In this document: piece by piece, positions 12,646-24,300 of the stretch | Layout: each line of letters opens with the position of its first letter | How positions within the stretch are numbered: the stretch's first letter is position 1 | Source: Brasenia schreberi | Lineage: Eukaryota; Streptophyta; Magnoliopsida; Nymphaeales; Cabombaceae | Assembly (NCBI GenBank): GCA_036023115.1 | Contig: JAYKKT010000046.1 | Span: 1,913,501 to 1,977,500, forward strand | Direction of reading: 5' to 3' | DNA length: 64,000 bases | Made by a program: the position numbers and the translations under genes | Notes under the pieces: model-generated | The model's input: the letters and a program-made list of their open reading frames with translations, nothing else | Told to the model about the DNA's origin: nothing | Databases searched by the model: none

Positions 12646-14998
12646 ATGGACGACGCTCTGTATTTCATGCTCCATGGCTGCGACTTAGCCAGGCGGCTCG
12701 AGCCCAACCTCCGGACCCTTCAAAATCTGCAGCCTGATGATCTCTCCGGTTCATGCCAGGAGATAATCAGCGTGTTCACCAAGGCCTTGGATTGCTTGAA
12801 TCGCCAAAACCTCGATCAGCTCGGGTTCGGTCGGCTTCCGGAAAACATATTGCAGAAAGAGCACGAGATCCGGGATGCCGGTGCAACCTTTCAGAATGAG
12901 TTGGCTGTGATGATAAACCAAGTGGCGAATGTTCAGGATCTTGACCCACTGCTGCACTTGAAGAGGTCGCCGGTGGCTGCCGCAGAGGGTTCGAGCTCCG
13001 GCAAAGCCGGTTTTCTGATGACCCAAGGATCAAAGAAGAGGTGAAGACCTAAAACCAAGAAATGAAATAACGGAAGGATCAGGATCGAAAAGACTTCCAA
13101 TAACTATTTGTTTTGAGGACCTTTCTGTTTTCCTGAATGATTTCTTTTCGGAATACTGGTTTTGCAGGAGAGGATTTAGTGAGAAGAACACGATAAGGGT
13201 GCCGGCACCGCCGATAGGAAATACGGAAATCATACCGGATGATGGGTTTACGTGGAGAAAATACGGGCAAAAGGCGATCCTGGGGACGAGATATCCAAGG
13301 TATAGATACGTATTTCTTTGAAATTTGTTCGTCTTAAAAAAAAAAAGTTTAAACATTGGTTTTAAATACTAGCCGTTGAGGCATGCTTGGATGTGCTCTG
13401 CCGGATCCTTTCCCGCCAAATCTGCTTAATCCTCACCGTTCTTTCTTCCCTTCTTTCTCAAAGCTTTGAGTCTCCAGAAACCAGTACGAGGAAAAAAGAA
13501 AGCTTACCCTTGGTCAAATGTAGCGGAGAACCCATCCAGCAGTTTTGGACCGGATCTGGCAGGAAGTCCAAATCAGTTCTGATATTTTTTAAGATATTAC
13601 CCCTCAAAACGTTTTGGACTGAGAACTTTCGACCCAGATCCGGACCCAAGGAACATTTTATCCAAAGCCCTTCCTTCAAAATCAATATATTTCGAATATG
13701 GACTTGGATTTGAACCTACTACTTAAACTTCATCGTAAGAGCCTCTCCATGGTTAAGGGTTGCCCATACAAAAGGCATTGCTTTTCTTTACATGATGTTT
13801 GATTATGAGATTAGAACTATGGAACTAAAACTATGGTTCTAGTTTCAGAGAATGGGTTTAATCTGTTAAAAGAGGGGTGGTGCGATCTCGCTTTTACTGC
13901 ATTTTAATGGCCGAGTTTGGTACCAGATAAACTTGAATTGTAGTTTCAGTTTCAGTCTCAAGTCTCATCATCAAACAACTCCTTAAACAAGATCCCAAGT
14001 TAAAATCTTGTGAATGGAGCAAGCAAACGCTCGGAGAGCTTTACCCCCACGCAGGCAGGCTTAACTCACACCGGATTAGTTGGGATTGGCTTCCAAATAC
14101 CACTAGTGTACTTCATCAAAAAAAAAAAGGAAAGAAAGAAGGAAGGAAAACCTGGTATGGATAAATGAGGAGAATGATATTTGGTAGGCGATATCACTAA
14201 TGCTTAAGTAAACAATTGTTGGTATATATATATATATATAGTAATTGGATCTTCTTCACCTGTTGCTTTTGAGTAATACGAGTATATTAAAATATATTTT
14301 ATATTTTTTAACTTTTTAAAAAAAATACAATTATGTTACTCAAAAACAATAGATGATTTTGAATAGGCTTTGAGCCGGATCTAGTTTTCCTTCTTATATA
14401 TATTCTTTCTTTTTTTTGAGAACCAGATTATGAGATTGCGAGTTCGAGCATAATTGTTAACTGATCATTCTGCCGTCATGGTGACTTTCACTTTCCACTT
14501 CCATGCTTAGCCTTTTTCTTTGTAACCATTGGTCAATAATTCCAAACTTTGACCTTTGAAATTCAAACTTGTAACCCTCGCCACCCTCCGTGGATCCTCG
14601 TTGCTTCCTTTACCAGGGGCTACTACAGGTGCACCCACAAAACATTCTACGGCTGCGATGCGAAGAAGCAGGTCCAACGGACGGACGATGATCCTTACAC
14701 GTACGAGATCACCTACTGCGGCACCCACACCTGCCAAACTCCCGCACACATGGTCATCAACCCCATCAACACGATGGAGTCCGATAGACTGGAACCGTCG
14801 CCGAGACCTGTATTCGGAGCCGGTCCGCAGATGCCGAGGGCCGAAGGGCATGCAAAGAGCATGGAGAAATTGGTCTTCGAGTATGGAGATATCATCTTTA
14901 ACTCCGGAAGCAGTAGCACTAACAGCATGGACTCCATCTTCTCTCCCAATGGCAATGGCGGATTTACATGGAGGGGTGGGGGCGGCTGCCGCCTCTGA
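12646..14998 (+). CDS. WRKY55: Group III WRKY transcription factor, WRKY55-like, with a transposon-made C-terminus
   Basis: Three exons, 12646-13040, 13168-13299 and 14617-14998, join in phase to 302 residues; all splice sites are GT-AG. The start MDDALYFMLHGCDLARRLE matches the usual N-terminus of group III WRKYs. WRKYGQK is at residues 161-167. The zinc finger is C181-X7-C189-X23-H213-X1-C215, which defines group III. AKKQVQR-DDP-TYEITY-G-HTC is closest in my memory to WRKY55, and the nearby SFD1 gene supports that. The second intron falls inside the domain, after YPR, as is standard. Members bind W-boxes (TTGACC) in the nucleus and regulate defence and senescence. Residues 289-302 and the stop lie in a MITE starting at 14953, so the natural tail has been replaced. 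DNA-binding parts are intact, so the gene is probably functional. Confidence 0.88.
13300..14616 (+). other. WRKY intron 2 with paired inverted W-boxes
   Basis: A 1317-base intron, large for this gene family, interrupting the WRKY domain codons. It carries an (AT)9 run at 14224-14240. Near its 3' end are two W-box cores facing each other: GGTCAA at 14531-14536 and TTGACC at 14549-14554. These suggest possible auto- or cross-regulation by WRKY proteins. No other element was recognised in it. Confidence 0.5.
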
Positions 14999-15105
14999 AA
15001 TTTTGAAAATTTAGATTAAACCTACTTTTACGTGACTTTAAAGTGAATATATGACTGAGGTTCATGCGTCGCCCCCTCCAATACTATTTTCTAGATCCGC
15101 CACTG
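14953..15105. mobile_element. hAT-type MITE inserted in WRKY exon 3
   Basis: The 153-bp element begins CAATGGCGGATTTA and ends TAGATCCGCCACTG. Its terminal inverted repeat is CARTGGCGGAT, which fits the hAT pattern of a leading CA. It is flanked by 8-bp near-identical duplications, CCCAATGG (14945-14952) and CCCAAGGG (15106-15113). Length and lack of coding capacity make it a MITE. It lies across the WRKY reading frame and provides the stop at 14996-14998. Confidence 0.8.
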
Positions 15106-15455
15106 CCCAAGGGTGAGAAGTGGGATGGAGGTCAATGATGGTTCCATGTAAAAATTTGATCATAGCTTCTAATTAGTTGCAGCTCATGTTTTTTTGGTTC
15201 TAAACCCAACTTAGAACCAAACAACATGTTTATTGGAATTTTGATCACTAGATTTGGTTGATTTATTGAAATACTTGTTTGTGTTTAGCATCCACCAGAG
15301 GTATACTGCTTCAACCCCTTTTATGCGTCGATGAATTTTTCTTTTTCTCAAGTAAAAATGAAATTGCAATTGACACTTCTGTCAATATTCCACTACATTA
15401 AGGTTAAATATTGTGCACCAAATCAAATTCCATCAAGACGCCTCTCTATCCTCTC

Positions 15456-15509
15456 TATGTATGTATGTATGTATGTATATATATATATGTATGTATGTAT
15501 GTATATATA

Positions 15510-15545
<36 letters not shown>

Positions 15546-15558
15546 TGTGTGTGTGTGC
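15456..15558. repeat. GTAT/AT/GT microsatellite
   Basis: TATG tetranucleotide runs alternate with (AT)n and end in (GT)n. The direct sequence pattern is unmistakable. Confidence 0.95.
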
Positions 15559-15718
15559 ACACACCACAGCCATACAGAGGTAAACATCACTGAAGACCCT
15601 GATATCAAAGATTCGGAAAGCAACGAAGCAAAGTCTCCGCAGCTTCAATTTGCAAGCCTTTGGCAAGTAAACCATCGAGCCCCCAAGTCTACATGAAGCA
15701 TCCATCCAAATAGAGGAA

Positions 15719-15841
<123 letters not shown>

Positions 15842-16447
15842 TATTCTAGACGTGCCACTTGATCTGCTACACGTAGTAGTTGTAGGGCTCTTTATAGATG
15901 TAACCCCATGTCGGATATATAGGAGTATCAGTATCGAGACACTGTGAATCAGGAAGCTATGCTCATGCAATTCTGTCCTTCATGTCATCATTAGTGGAAT
16001 CCAAGGGATTAGCTTTACCTTCTTTTTTACTGTTAGAATCAAGACAGAACTGTCCCAAATTCTCCGGTCTTCGATAGTGTGTTCTATACAATGTAATCTG
16101 ATGATGTATTATATACAATTTTGACCTATATAATATATAGTCTGATTAACAAAAACAGTCCCCAACAACCATTTTTTTACCAGTGCTTGTTGCCACCGAC
16201 GATGGAAGTCAGTCCAATGAGAACAGATTAATGCATAGAAAAGAGAAGGAACAAAATAAATAGCTTCATTAGTATTGATGCAGACAAAATTGCGTTGAAT
16301 ATTAATCCAGATGAACAAATAATTTCCTGGGTTTTCCAACTCCTTACTGCTGTTGCTTATGATTTCCTAAAAAATTCTAGGAAAAAATTACAATTTTCCT
16401 ATGTCACTCAAACATGTGAAAATACTTCACTCTTCCCCACAGTTCCA

Positions 16448-16863
16448 TCATGCACTGAAGAAGTGACAATGATCAAGATCATCAAACTCCCCAAAGGTGG
16501 CAAAGCCCATGTCAAGCCCAGGAAAGCTGCATTGACCCGATGCAGCATCACTGTTGTCCGAGCCCATTGGGCCGTGCTGTTTCAAGAGGTAGGGCGTCTC
16601 AGCAGTGTCGGAACCCAGCGACGACGTCGGGAAGCTATTACTGGCCTGGTGGTTCATCGATGCAGGCTCTTCATTCTGATTTAGACGCTTGATACTTGAA
16701 AAGGAGGAGATGGAGATGCCCGAGGGCACGGAGTTGCAGGTATCGAAAAGTGTGAGTGCCCAAATAGGTGACTTTGAGGAGGGAAGAGTCATGGTCAAGC
16801 TTCTGAACATGCTTCTTGGCTTGGCAACCTTGGTCGCTTTTGTGGGTGCACCGGAAATAATCC
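16448..16863 (-). pseudogene. Group III WRKY pseudogene, third exon only (WRKY70/54-like)
   Basis: A minus-strand acceptor AG (complement of 16864-16865) is followed by YFRCTHKSDQGCQAKKHVQK, the zinc-finger half of a group III WRKY domain, then TYLGTHT. The last ligand Cys is lost because ten bases at 16740-16749 are extra. Without them the text reads GTHTC and continues in frame through a Ser-rich acidic tail to the stop at 16448-16450. FRCTHK-DQGC-A-K-VQK resembles WRKY70/54 more than the WRKY55-like gene next door. No WRKYGQK exon or first exon was seen in the 1.5 kb on its 5' side, so it is a fragment as well as frameshifted. It is convergent with the WRKY gene at 12646. Confidence 0.75.
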
Positions 16864-17643
16864 CTACAATCAAATAATTCTAGATAGTTGAGAGAGAGAG
16901 AGTTGATGTCGTAATGACGCATAGCGAGTAATATTCGATCCCAGATGCACACCTTATCTAGGAAATGCTGTAAATGTCACTCGAGAGTGTAAGGAAACGG
17001 ATGTATCTTCATCATGCAGTGCTCAGTGAAGTATGATGAAACTCATATTTCTATATCTAGTTTCTTCTTTTAGCTAACGACACCGTAATCACCGGAATCT
17101 TGGTCGTGGAAATGGAATTTCTTATTCAATTTGTTTATTTACAATTATGTATGGTTTCTGGTTTGTGTACGTATTGACGCTGTCAAAGGTGTACAGTACA
17201 AAGTTTATCGTACAAATTGCTGACTTTAGGGACATGGTTGGCATCTTAAAAAAGTAACATAAAAAAGATAATTATGTTTATTTCTAAACTTCTGGCAATT
17301 TAGTATTCAGTAGTTGTATTAGGGGACCGCTATTCAAGTTGCATTTTTTGTACGCGACAACCAAGAATTTGAATTTATTAGTGACCTCATGAAATGCTGA
17401 ATTTTTTTGGTTTGTTGGTTACCTGTGAAAAGTATTGCACATGGCCGTCTAGTATGACAGATAAAATATGTGATTTCTCAGCTGTAAGGTTTTGAACAAC
17501 GAGAATCAAATATTTCTCGTTGTTGGAGTTGTGTCTTGTGTTCTTCATAAGTTTTTAGGAGGAATTCCCGTTAAGTTCCCCATTTTGTTAAGGCTGCTAT
17601 GTGATTTAGAAAACCTAGTTATTTCTTTTTTATTATCTTTCGT

Positions 17644-17722
<79 letters not shown>

Positions 17723-18539
17723 TTCAGAGATCGAGTGGCTTTAAAAGCATTTGAGATAAAGAAGTTCTTGTAATTCATCTGAGTTGTTGCTGCTTATTGA
17801 ATAAAGTTTGTTTCTCTTTCTGTGCCTCTTATAAAAGTTAAGATTTGATTGGCTACCAAATCAGATCGAAATTTGTACATGAACATGTGTTATCTTTCTC
17901 TTCGTTGGTAGCGTTCTGGATTCAATTCTTTCTATTTCAGTTTCTTCTCATTTTTATCACGTTCTAAAGAACTCAGAGATGCTAGCATTTTGCGGGATTT
18001 AAACACAGTTCTTTTATGCCAAATACATACTTGATTATTTCGTCGCGCAAACTGATGTTGGGACGAAGACTCCACCAGATGCAGACCAAAGCTGTTTAAC
18101 TCGTGAAAATTTCAGCTGTTTATAATTTGCTGGTTGTATAAGATTTCAACATTATTCAAACCGCTACAGGTTAAAAATCAGTGAGGTCTGTCTTTACTAG
18201 GTTGGACGCAAACACTTTCGATTCGATCATCATGTCATTCACTTGTACAAATGGGAAGGTTTATAAACAAATTTCCGGCGTCTTAACCACCGGAATGTAT
18301 CGGATATTATTTGCAGCGGTAAAAGCCGGAATCTATCAGAGAATAGTGAGAATCAAAACCACCAAACTGTATCCGAATCAAAACCATGCCTTCTCCACAC
18401 CAGGTGGAATGGCTACAAGGATTTATTGTGACAGCGTTTGATATTGAAGTTTAACTTGAAAAAAGTAAGATGATGTTTATTGTTTCCTTTAAACTTCGAA
18501 GCATATCACTGTGCATCCTCAAATAATTTTCTTCTTATC
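16864..18539. other. Spacer with an AT microsatellite, no gene seen
   Basis: An (AT)n run fills 17648-17718. A CG-richer stretch at 18180-18440 has a short plus-strand frame without recognisable motif. The missing exons of the WRKY pseudogene were looked for here on the minus strand and not found. Confidence 0.45.
17648..17718. repeat. (AT)n microsatellite
   Basis: About 35 perfect AT units. Confidence 0.97.
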
Positions 18540-19250
18540 GAAAATCTTAAAAGAAGCACAAGCTAACCTCTTCTTGGATCCCTCCGTTCCTCGAGTCTCT
18601 TTGCTTTGGCTTGTGCGGTAGCCAGCCGAACTATCACTGCTACTCTGATCCCCTGCCTTTTTCCGGCCACTGTCTTCAGGTTCAAGAATCGCGATCACAT
18701 CGTCTAAAGACTGGACAACTGTGGTGCCTGGACCGGATCGGGTCCAACAGACCCGACCCGATCCAAATCGGGCTTGAGGAGCATACACAAGCCACAAGGC
18801 CCATCTGCTGTAACCGCTGGTGGTGGCCACAGTGACCACCGCCTGGCAACATGGAGGGCAGCGGAAACCACCCTCATGGCGGTGGGATTTATAAGAGAGA
18901 GGGACACGAACGGAGAAGAAAGAGAAATAGAGGGAGAGAGGAGTGACGGAAAAGGGGAAACCATCGAAAATACCGGAAAATGGTTGTATTTCTCTGCTTA
19001 GGGGCTAAGGTAAGGAATCCTCCCTCATTAGCATCAATTCTAAAACAAAAATTGCAAGAAATCACTAGATTTCCTACAAGATTCGTAAAAAAGGGGTCGG
19101 TCGCCCCCTTTTCTCCCTTTTGTTGTGAAACCGCCGATGGTGGGCAGTGGCTACTGGGGGCAAACGGTCCATTAGGTATGGAGTGCTATTTGGTATTAAA
19201 AAGATTGGATGAACAGGCTAAAACCATCGGTTTTGGCAGTCGAACCGGTG
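18540..19250 (-). repeat. TATA-bearing dispersed repeat, copy A (minus strand)
   Basis: The reverse complement of this block matches 23760-24300 over most of its length. Shared parts are AATACCAAATAG, GCCACTGCCCACCATCGG, CTTACCTTAGCCCCT, CTCTCTCTTATAAATCCC and GACCCGATCCGGTCCAG. The TATA-like TTATAAAT and the CT-rich leader suggest an LTR or promoter-bearing repeat. A shorter third copy lies at 21420-21690. Its relation to the gypsy remnants between the copies is unproven. Confidence 0.6.
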
Positions 19251-19339
19251 GTTGACAGTGAATTAACACGACATGTCGTGTTAGTCCCAACCATGTTGTG
19301 TCGAGTGCTAGCACACAGAGGGTTAGGAGTTGAGGCCGT

Positions 19340-21400
19340 ATGAGTACAATAATTAGGTCAGAATCTTATAAGTTTCCATTAGTTACTAGTGCTTTACTTG
19401 TTTGTGATGAGACAACATGTGTTATTTGATTGTGGTGCTACACATTCATTTATTTTTAAAGATTTTATTCGATAAGTTAATCTTATCAACAACCAGTTAT
19501 GTTGAATGAGTTATTCTTGGTTAACCTACCTACTGGTGTAACCGATGTAGTCTCAAGTATGTTGCAAGATTGCTCTATCAATATTGGGGGTTGGGATCTA
19601 CCTATTAACTTAGTTATTCTCGACATAACTAATTTTGATGTTATCTTGGGAATAGACTGGTTGATACCATATAATTTTGTAATTGATTGTGAATGGAGAT
19701 GTGTCACATTTTATATATGAGGACAATCTCTATCTACACTTGAAAATCAACCTACAAGTCATTCAACTACTTTTATGTCAGCATCGCAAGCATCACGTCA
19801 ATTCAAGGAAGGTTGTGGTGGCTATTTGATAGTGACAGTTAGAATAGATAAAAAGGAACCGACTTTATAGAGTATTCCTTTTGCAAAAGTTTTTCGAGAT
19901 GACCTTTCAGGACTTTTTCCAGAACGAGAGATTGAACATTCAATTGATTTGCAACCTATTACTCAACCAATTTCTAAAGTACAATATAAAATAATATATA
20001 TTGAACTAAGAGAATTGTAAACTCAATTGCACGATCTATTAAAGAAAGGTTTTATAAAGCCTAGTATATCTCTGTGGGGTTGACTTGTTCTATGTGAATT
20101 TTGGTTGAGTGAAGTACAATTCTTGGGGCATGTCATATCGGCGGATGGAATTGAAGTTGATGCTTCAAAGGTGGAGCAGATTGTTGAATGGGAAAGACCG
20201 AAGACTATGTATCGGAGATCCGTAGTTTCATCGGATTGGCCGGTTACTATCGACGATTCATAGAAGGGTTTTCAAAGATTGCGGGACCTCTTACCCAACT
20301 TACACGAAAGAATCAACCATTTGTGTGGTGATGCATGTGAGAAAGTTTTCAAGAGTTGAAACGACGATTGACTACTTCACCGGTTTTGATTCTACTACGA
20401 TCCGAATGAACCTTTCGAGGTGTATTGTGATGCTTCTTATCAAGGATTGGGTTGTGTACTTATGCAGAACCGTAAGGTTGTGGCATATGCGTCGAGGCGA
20501 TTGAAAGTGCATGAGAGGAATTATCCGACTCATGACTTGGAGCTAGCGGCGAGTGGTGTTTGCGTTGAAGGTATGGAGACATTTTCTCTATGGGGCAACA
20601 TTCAACGTATTTAGTGACCACAAAAGTTTGAAGATTATGAGATATTGTATAACCTTGGAAAAAGGAAATGTAGTAGCTCATGCTCTCAGTCGGGCAGGGA
20701 CAAAGCGTGTTGCTCTATAAACTATTATTAGAGATACCCCTTATTTATGGTTGAAAGTTATTGCATCAAAGCAAAAGGATAAACAACTTAGAGCTATAAA
20801 GAAAGAGATCAATAAAGGAGGTAGACATGAGTACAATATCTGTGAAGAAAGATCAATATGTCACGAAAGTCAACTGTGTGTCCCAGATGATGAGGCACTA
20901 CAACAAGAGTTGCTAGAAATAACTCATTGTAGTTGATATAGCATACACCCTGTAAGATAAAAGATGTACAAAGACTTAAGTCTCTAGTACTTTTGGAAGG
21001 CAATGATGAAAAATGTCATAAAGTATGTATATAGATACCTCACTTGTCAACAAATGAAGATAAATCATCAAACACGTCCGAGTATGCTACAACCTCTCCC
21101 TATACCACAAGGTAAATGGTAAAATATTAATATGGAATTTGTGGTAGGATTCCTGAGAACTCGACAAAAGAATGATATTATTTGAGTAATCATTGATCAT
21201 CTTACAAAGGTAGCATGTTTTATATTAATGCGAAGCAAGATGAGAGTTGATCAATTAACATACATCTATATAAAGCATGTGGTACAATATTATGGAGTAC
21301 CCGAGACCATCATATATAATAGAGGTACACAATTCACTACACGATTCTGGTGGAGTTTGCAAGACTCTTTAGGGATACGATTACAATATAGCAACTCTTA
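19340..21400 (+). mobile_element. Ty3/gypsy pol remnant
   Basis: The fragments are in normal gypsy order. First is an aspartic protease with FDCGATHSF (active site at 19425-19433, Ser to Cys against the usual DSGA) and FDVILGIDWL near 19640. Reverse transcriptase edges follow at 19900-20070, but the catalytic middle is deleted. Next are the thumb/RNase H junction FLGHVISADGIEV near 20120, RNase [14 protein letters not shown] near 20420, and integrase zinc and core parts at 20980-21400. Many stops and a large internal deletion mean it cannot move on its own. Confidence 0.8.
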
Positions 21401-21419
21401 TCTTCCTCCTCTTTTGCAT

Positions 21420-21690
21420 CACTCCTCTCTTCCTTTATTTCTCTATCCTCTCTCTTCGTGTCCCTCTCTCTTATAAATCTAAGCGATAGGAGGGTGGTTT
21501 TTGCTACCCTCCTGTCGTCAGGTGGTGGTTGTTGTGGCCACCACCCGTGTTAAAGCAGACGTACCTCGTGGCTCCCGTCTCATGCTCCAGTCGTCAAATC
21601 CCACGTTGGACCCGAGTTGGATCTGGTCGGGTATCTTAGACCCAATCTGGTCCAGACACCACAGTTGTCTAATCTTTCGCACACACCCTA
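21420..21690 (+). repeat. TATA-bearing dispersed repeat, copy B
   Basis: Same text as copies A and C: CT-rich leader, CTCTTATAAATCT, GGTGGTGGTTGTTGTGGCCA, then GGACCCGAGTTGGATCTGGT and CCAGACACCACAGTTGTC. It directly follows the gypsy integrase remnant, as an LTR might, but no matching copy in the same orientation lies upstream of the gypsy part. Confidence 0.55.
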
Positions 21691-21818
21691 AAATATCTAG
21701 AGCTTGCTAGCCGGTTAATATAGTAGTCATATTATCTAGAACTCTCTCGCACACACTCTAAAATGTACATAACCTATGTCTACCTATTCATTCATATAAA
21801 ATAGGGTACAATCCTTTT

Positions 21819-22480
21819 CTAATTTTTTTTTATCTTAGCATTCTCCTCATCCATGATATACATGTATTTGACTAACTTGGTGAATTCGTTTATATAATCT
21901 CTCAACAGCTGCCATTCTGTCGTAAAATCATAAATTCCTGAGTAATATGTTCCATGATAGACGGTGGAAAGAAATAGACATGAAATGCCTTCTTCAACTT
22001 CTTTCAAGTCTAGTTCCCACGCATCTCCTTTGTTTACATTCCACCAAGGTAAGGTCGCATCAATGAGTAGTAATGCATTCATCCTTCCTCTTTTTCCCTC
22101 AACAGTACATCATATGACATTAAATATCATTTCCAAATATTCAATCTAGTTATCTAAGGTAAGTAAATTGCTACAATCTCCATTGAATTGAGTGTACTCA
22201 GAGTCTTGCAATTCCTTTAATATAATTGACATTCTTCTTCTACTTGTTTGTGCAAATAATCTATGAGCCTCTTGCTCATTTTTTGTTGAAATTCTCTCTC
22301 CTTCTTGTATGTGCTCTAGTCATCTCTCACGAAACTCATGTTGAGCTTCGAATGATAGACCCCAAAAACTTTGAACTGTTAATATTATCTCTTTCATCAT
22401 ATAGAAAGGAGAATAAAATTTACACATGATACTACTTCTCTTAAGTATCACTGTTTGGTTTATTCCTCAGATCTACCTAA
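21819..22480 (-). pseudogene. Ty3/gypsy gag remnant (minus strand)
   Basis: On the minus strand 21819-22082 reads as a capsid-like piece with LIDATLPWWNVNKGDAW, then DYINEFTKLVKYMY. This layout resembles plant gypsy gag (a tryptophan pair, then a conserved F-x-x-L segment). It is opposite in orientation to the pol remnant, so it belongs to another element or was inverted. The flank to 22480 is similar decayed DNA. Confidence 0.45.
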
Positions 22481-23759
22481 GCTTTGATAGCAACTTTTGT
22501 AACATCACACAAGGTCTCGACCAACATAATATAAGACCCGTCAATGTCATGTGGTTGATACTTATGAACCGTTAACAATACGAAGGTGGTATAAACCATA
22601 CAATCAATGACATGTCAAAACTTCATTTATTTATATACAATTTAAGATCTAATAAGGCAGTTGTACAACAAAAAGGAAAACATCACTAGAAATATCCTAT
22701 CAACTCCTACCATCTAGGAGCAGAAGTCAAATTCTTGCTTTAAAGTCCAAACCACTCAATGTCTCTACTGTTTATATCTTTAAAACATTTAAAGAAAAAT
22801 CTGAGTACCACAACCATACTCGTAAATAAATGTGATCTCTTCATAGATAATCATACTAAAAATATATATTATTTCAAATAAGGTAGTAGAAAAATATACA
22901 TCATTTGTCAAAATTTACTAATACTATTTCTAAGCATGGATGCATAATCAACTACTCATCAATATCCATTTTAGGTTTGATATCAAGTACTCTATAGTGT
23001 AACCAACCCACTGTCATTCCATAGGAATAACCCGAACCCTCCTCTTATCCAGTTGTGTGACCTCCGACAATGCCTTTAGTGTGTCGGGTTCAAGATCTTG
23101 GCACCTGACATGAGCTCACCAAGTCTAGCCCCTCGGGTCTACGGGGCAAATGTATTTGGATACCCTACTAATGGAGTCATGCATTCAACCAAAAAATCAT
23201 ACAATATCTCTAAGTCTCTCATATTCACATCCTATGGTTCATCTCTCAAGCTCCACATAGGCATATCCACATCTACATCCACAACAATTATATATATCAA
23301 ATTATTATGTCAAAATAACATATCTATATCAAATCACAAGTTAATATCAAATACCAAATGTGTTCTATTATATATAAACTCTTTACATTCACAACAGTTA
23401 TATATATATATCCAATTATTATGTCAAAATAACATATTCATGTCAAATCACACATTCATACCAAGTATCAAATCCATTCTATTATACATAAACTCTTTAC
23501 TCTTGCTGATTAGTTCTACTTATCCCCAACTTAGGCATGTCGTAACCGACATGAGCTATCAAATGCAACTATAAGTGCAAACTAGCTCAACCAACGAAGT
23601 AGCTAACATAACTCAACATATCTATGAGTTGTGATTATTTTATATATCCATCTACAATCCACCAACATCATACATTGTCATGAAAAGCATATTCATACAT
23701 AATAGTATTTTACTTAAGTACAATGACAACCATCGAGCTAACACTATCAGATATGTCCA
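22481..23759. repeat. Decayed retroelement spacer with a tandem duplication
   Basis: 23283-23510 consists of two diverged copies of a unit of about 115 bases, each with ATTATGTCAAAATAACATAT and ending in ATAAACTCTTTAC. The rest is AT-rich with no recognisable gene. Confidence 0.5.
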
Positions 23760-24300
23760 TCTATACTTCACCATGTTGGTTTTGGCTGGTTCATCCATTC
23801 TTTTTAATACCAAATAGTCCGCTACTGGTAGGCGGACCATTTACCCCTAGCTGCCACTGCCCACCATCGGTGGTTTCGTCGTGAAAATAGAGAAAAGGGA
23901 GTGATCAACTGCTTTTTTACAAATCTTACCAAAAATCTAGCGGTTTCCTATGATTTTTGTTCTAAAATGGAGAAAATGAGGCAGGGTTCCTTACCTTAGC
24001 CCCTTAGCATATGAAACTGACTGTTTTCCCTTCAATCATCTGTTTTCGGACGGTTTTTCATTTTTCGTCGCTCCTCTCCCTCTATTTCTCTTTCTTCTCT
24101 CTCAACCTCTCTCTCTCTCTTATAAATCCCAGCAAGAGGAGGATAGCCCTCCATGTCACCAAGCAGTGGTCGTTGTGGCCACCACCCGCGGTTACAGCAT
24201 ACTGGCCTCGTGACTCCCGTGAGTTGGATCGGGTCGGGTCCGTTGGACCCGATCCGGTCCAGACTCCACAACAACAGCTTCAGCGAGGACTCTCTACGGC
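23760..24300 (+). repeat. TATA-bearing dispersed repeat, copy C
   Basis: An inverted counterpart of copy A (18540-19250), with the TATA-like CTTATAAATCCC at about 24119. The two copies are about 4.5 kb apart and face each other, so they bracket the gypsy wreckage as a long inverted repeat. Confidence 0.6.
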
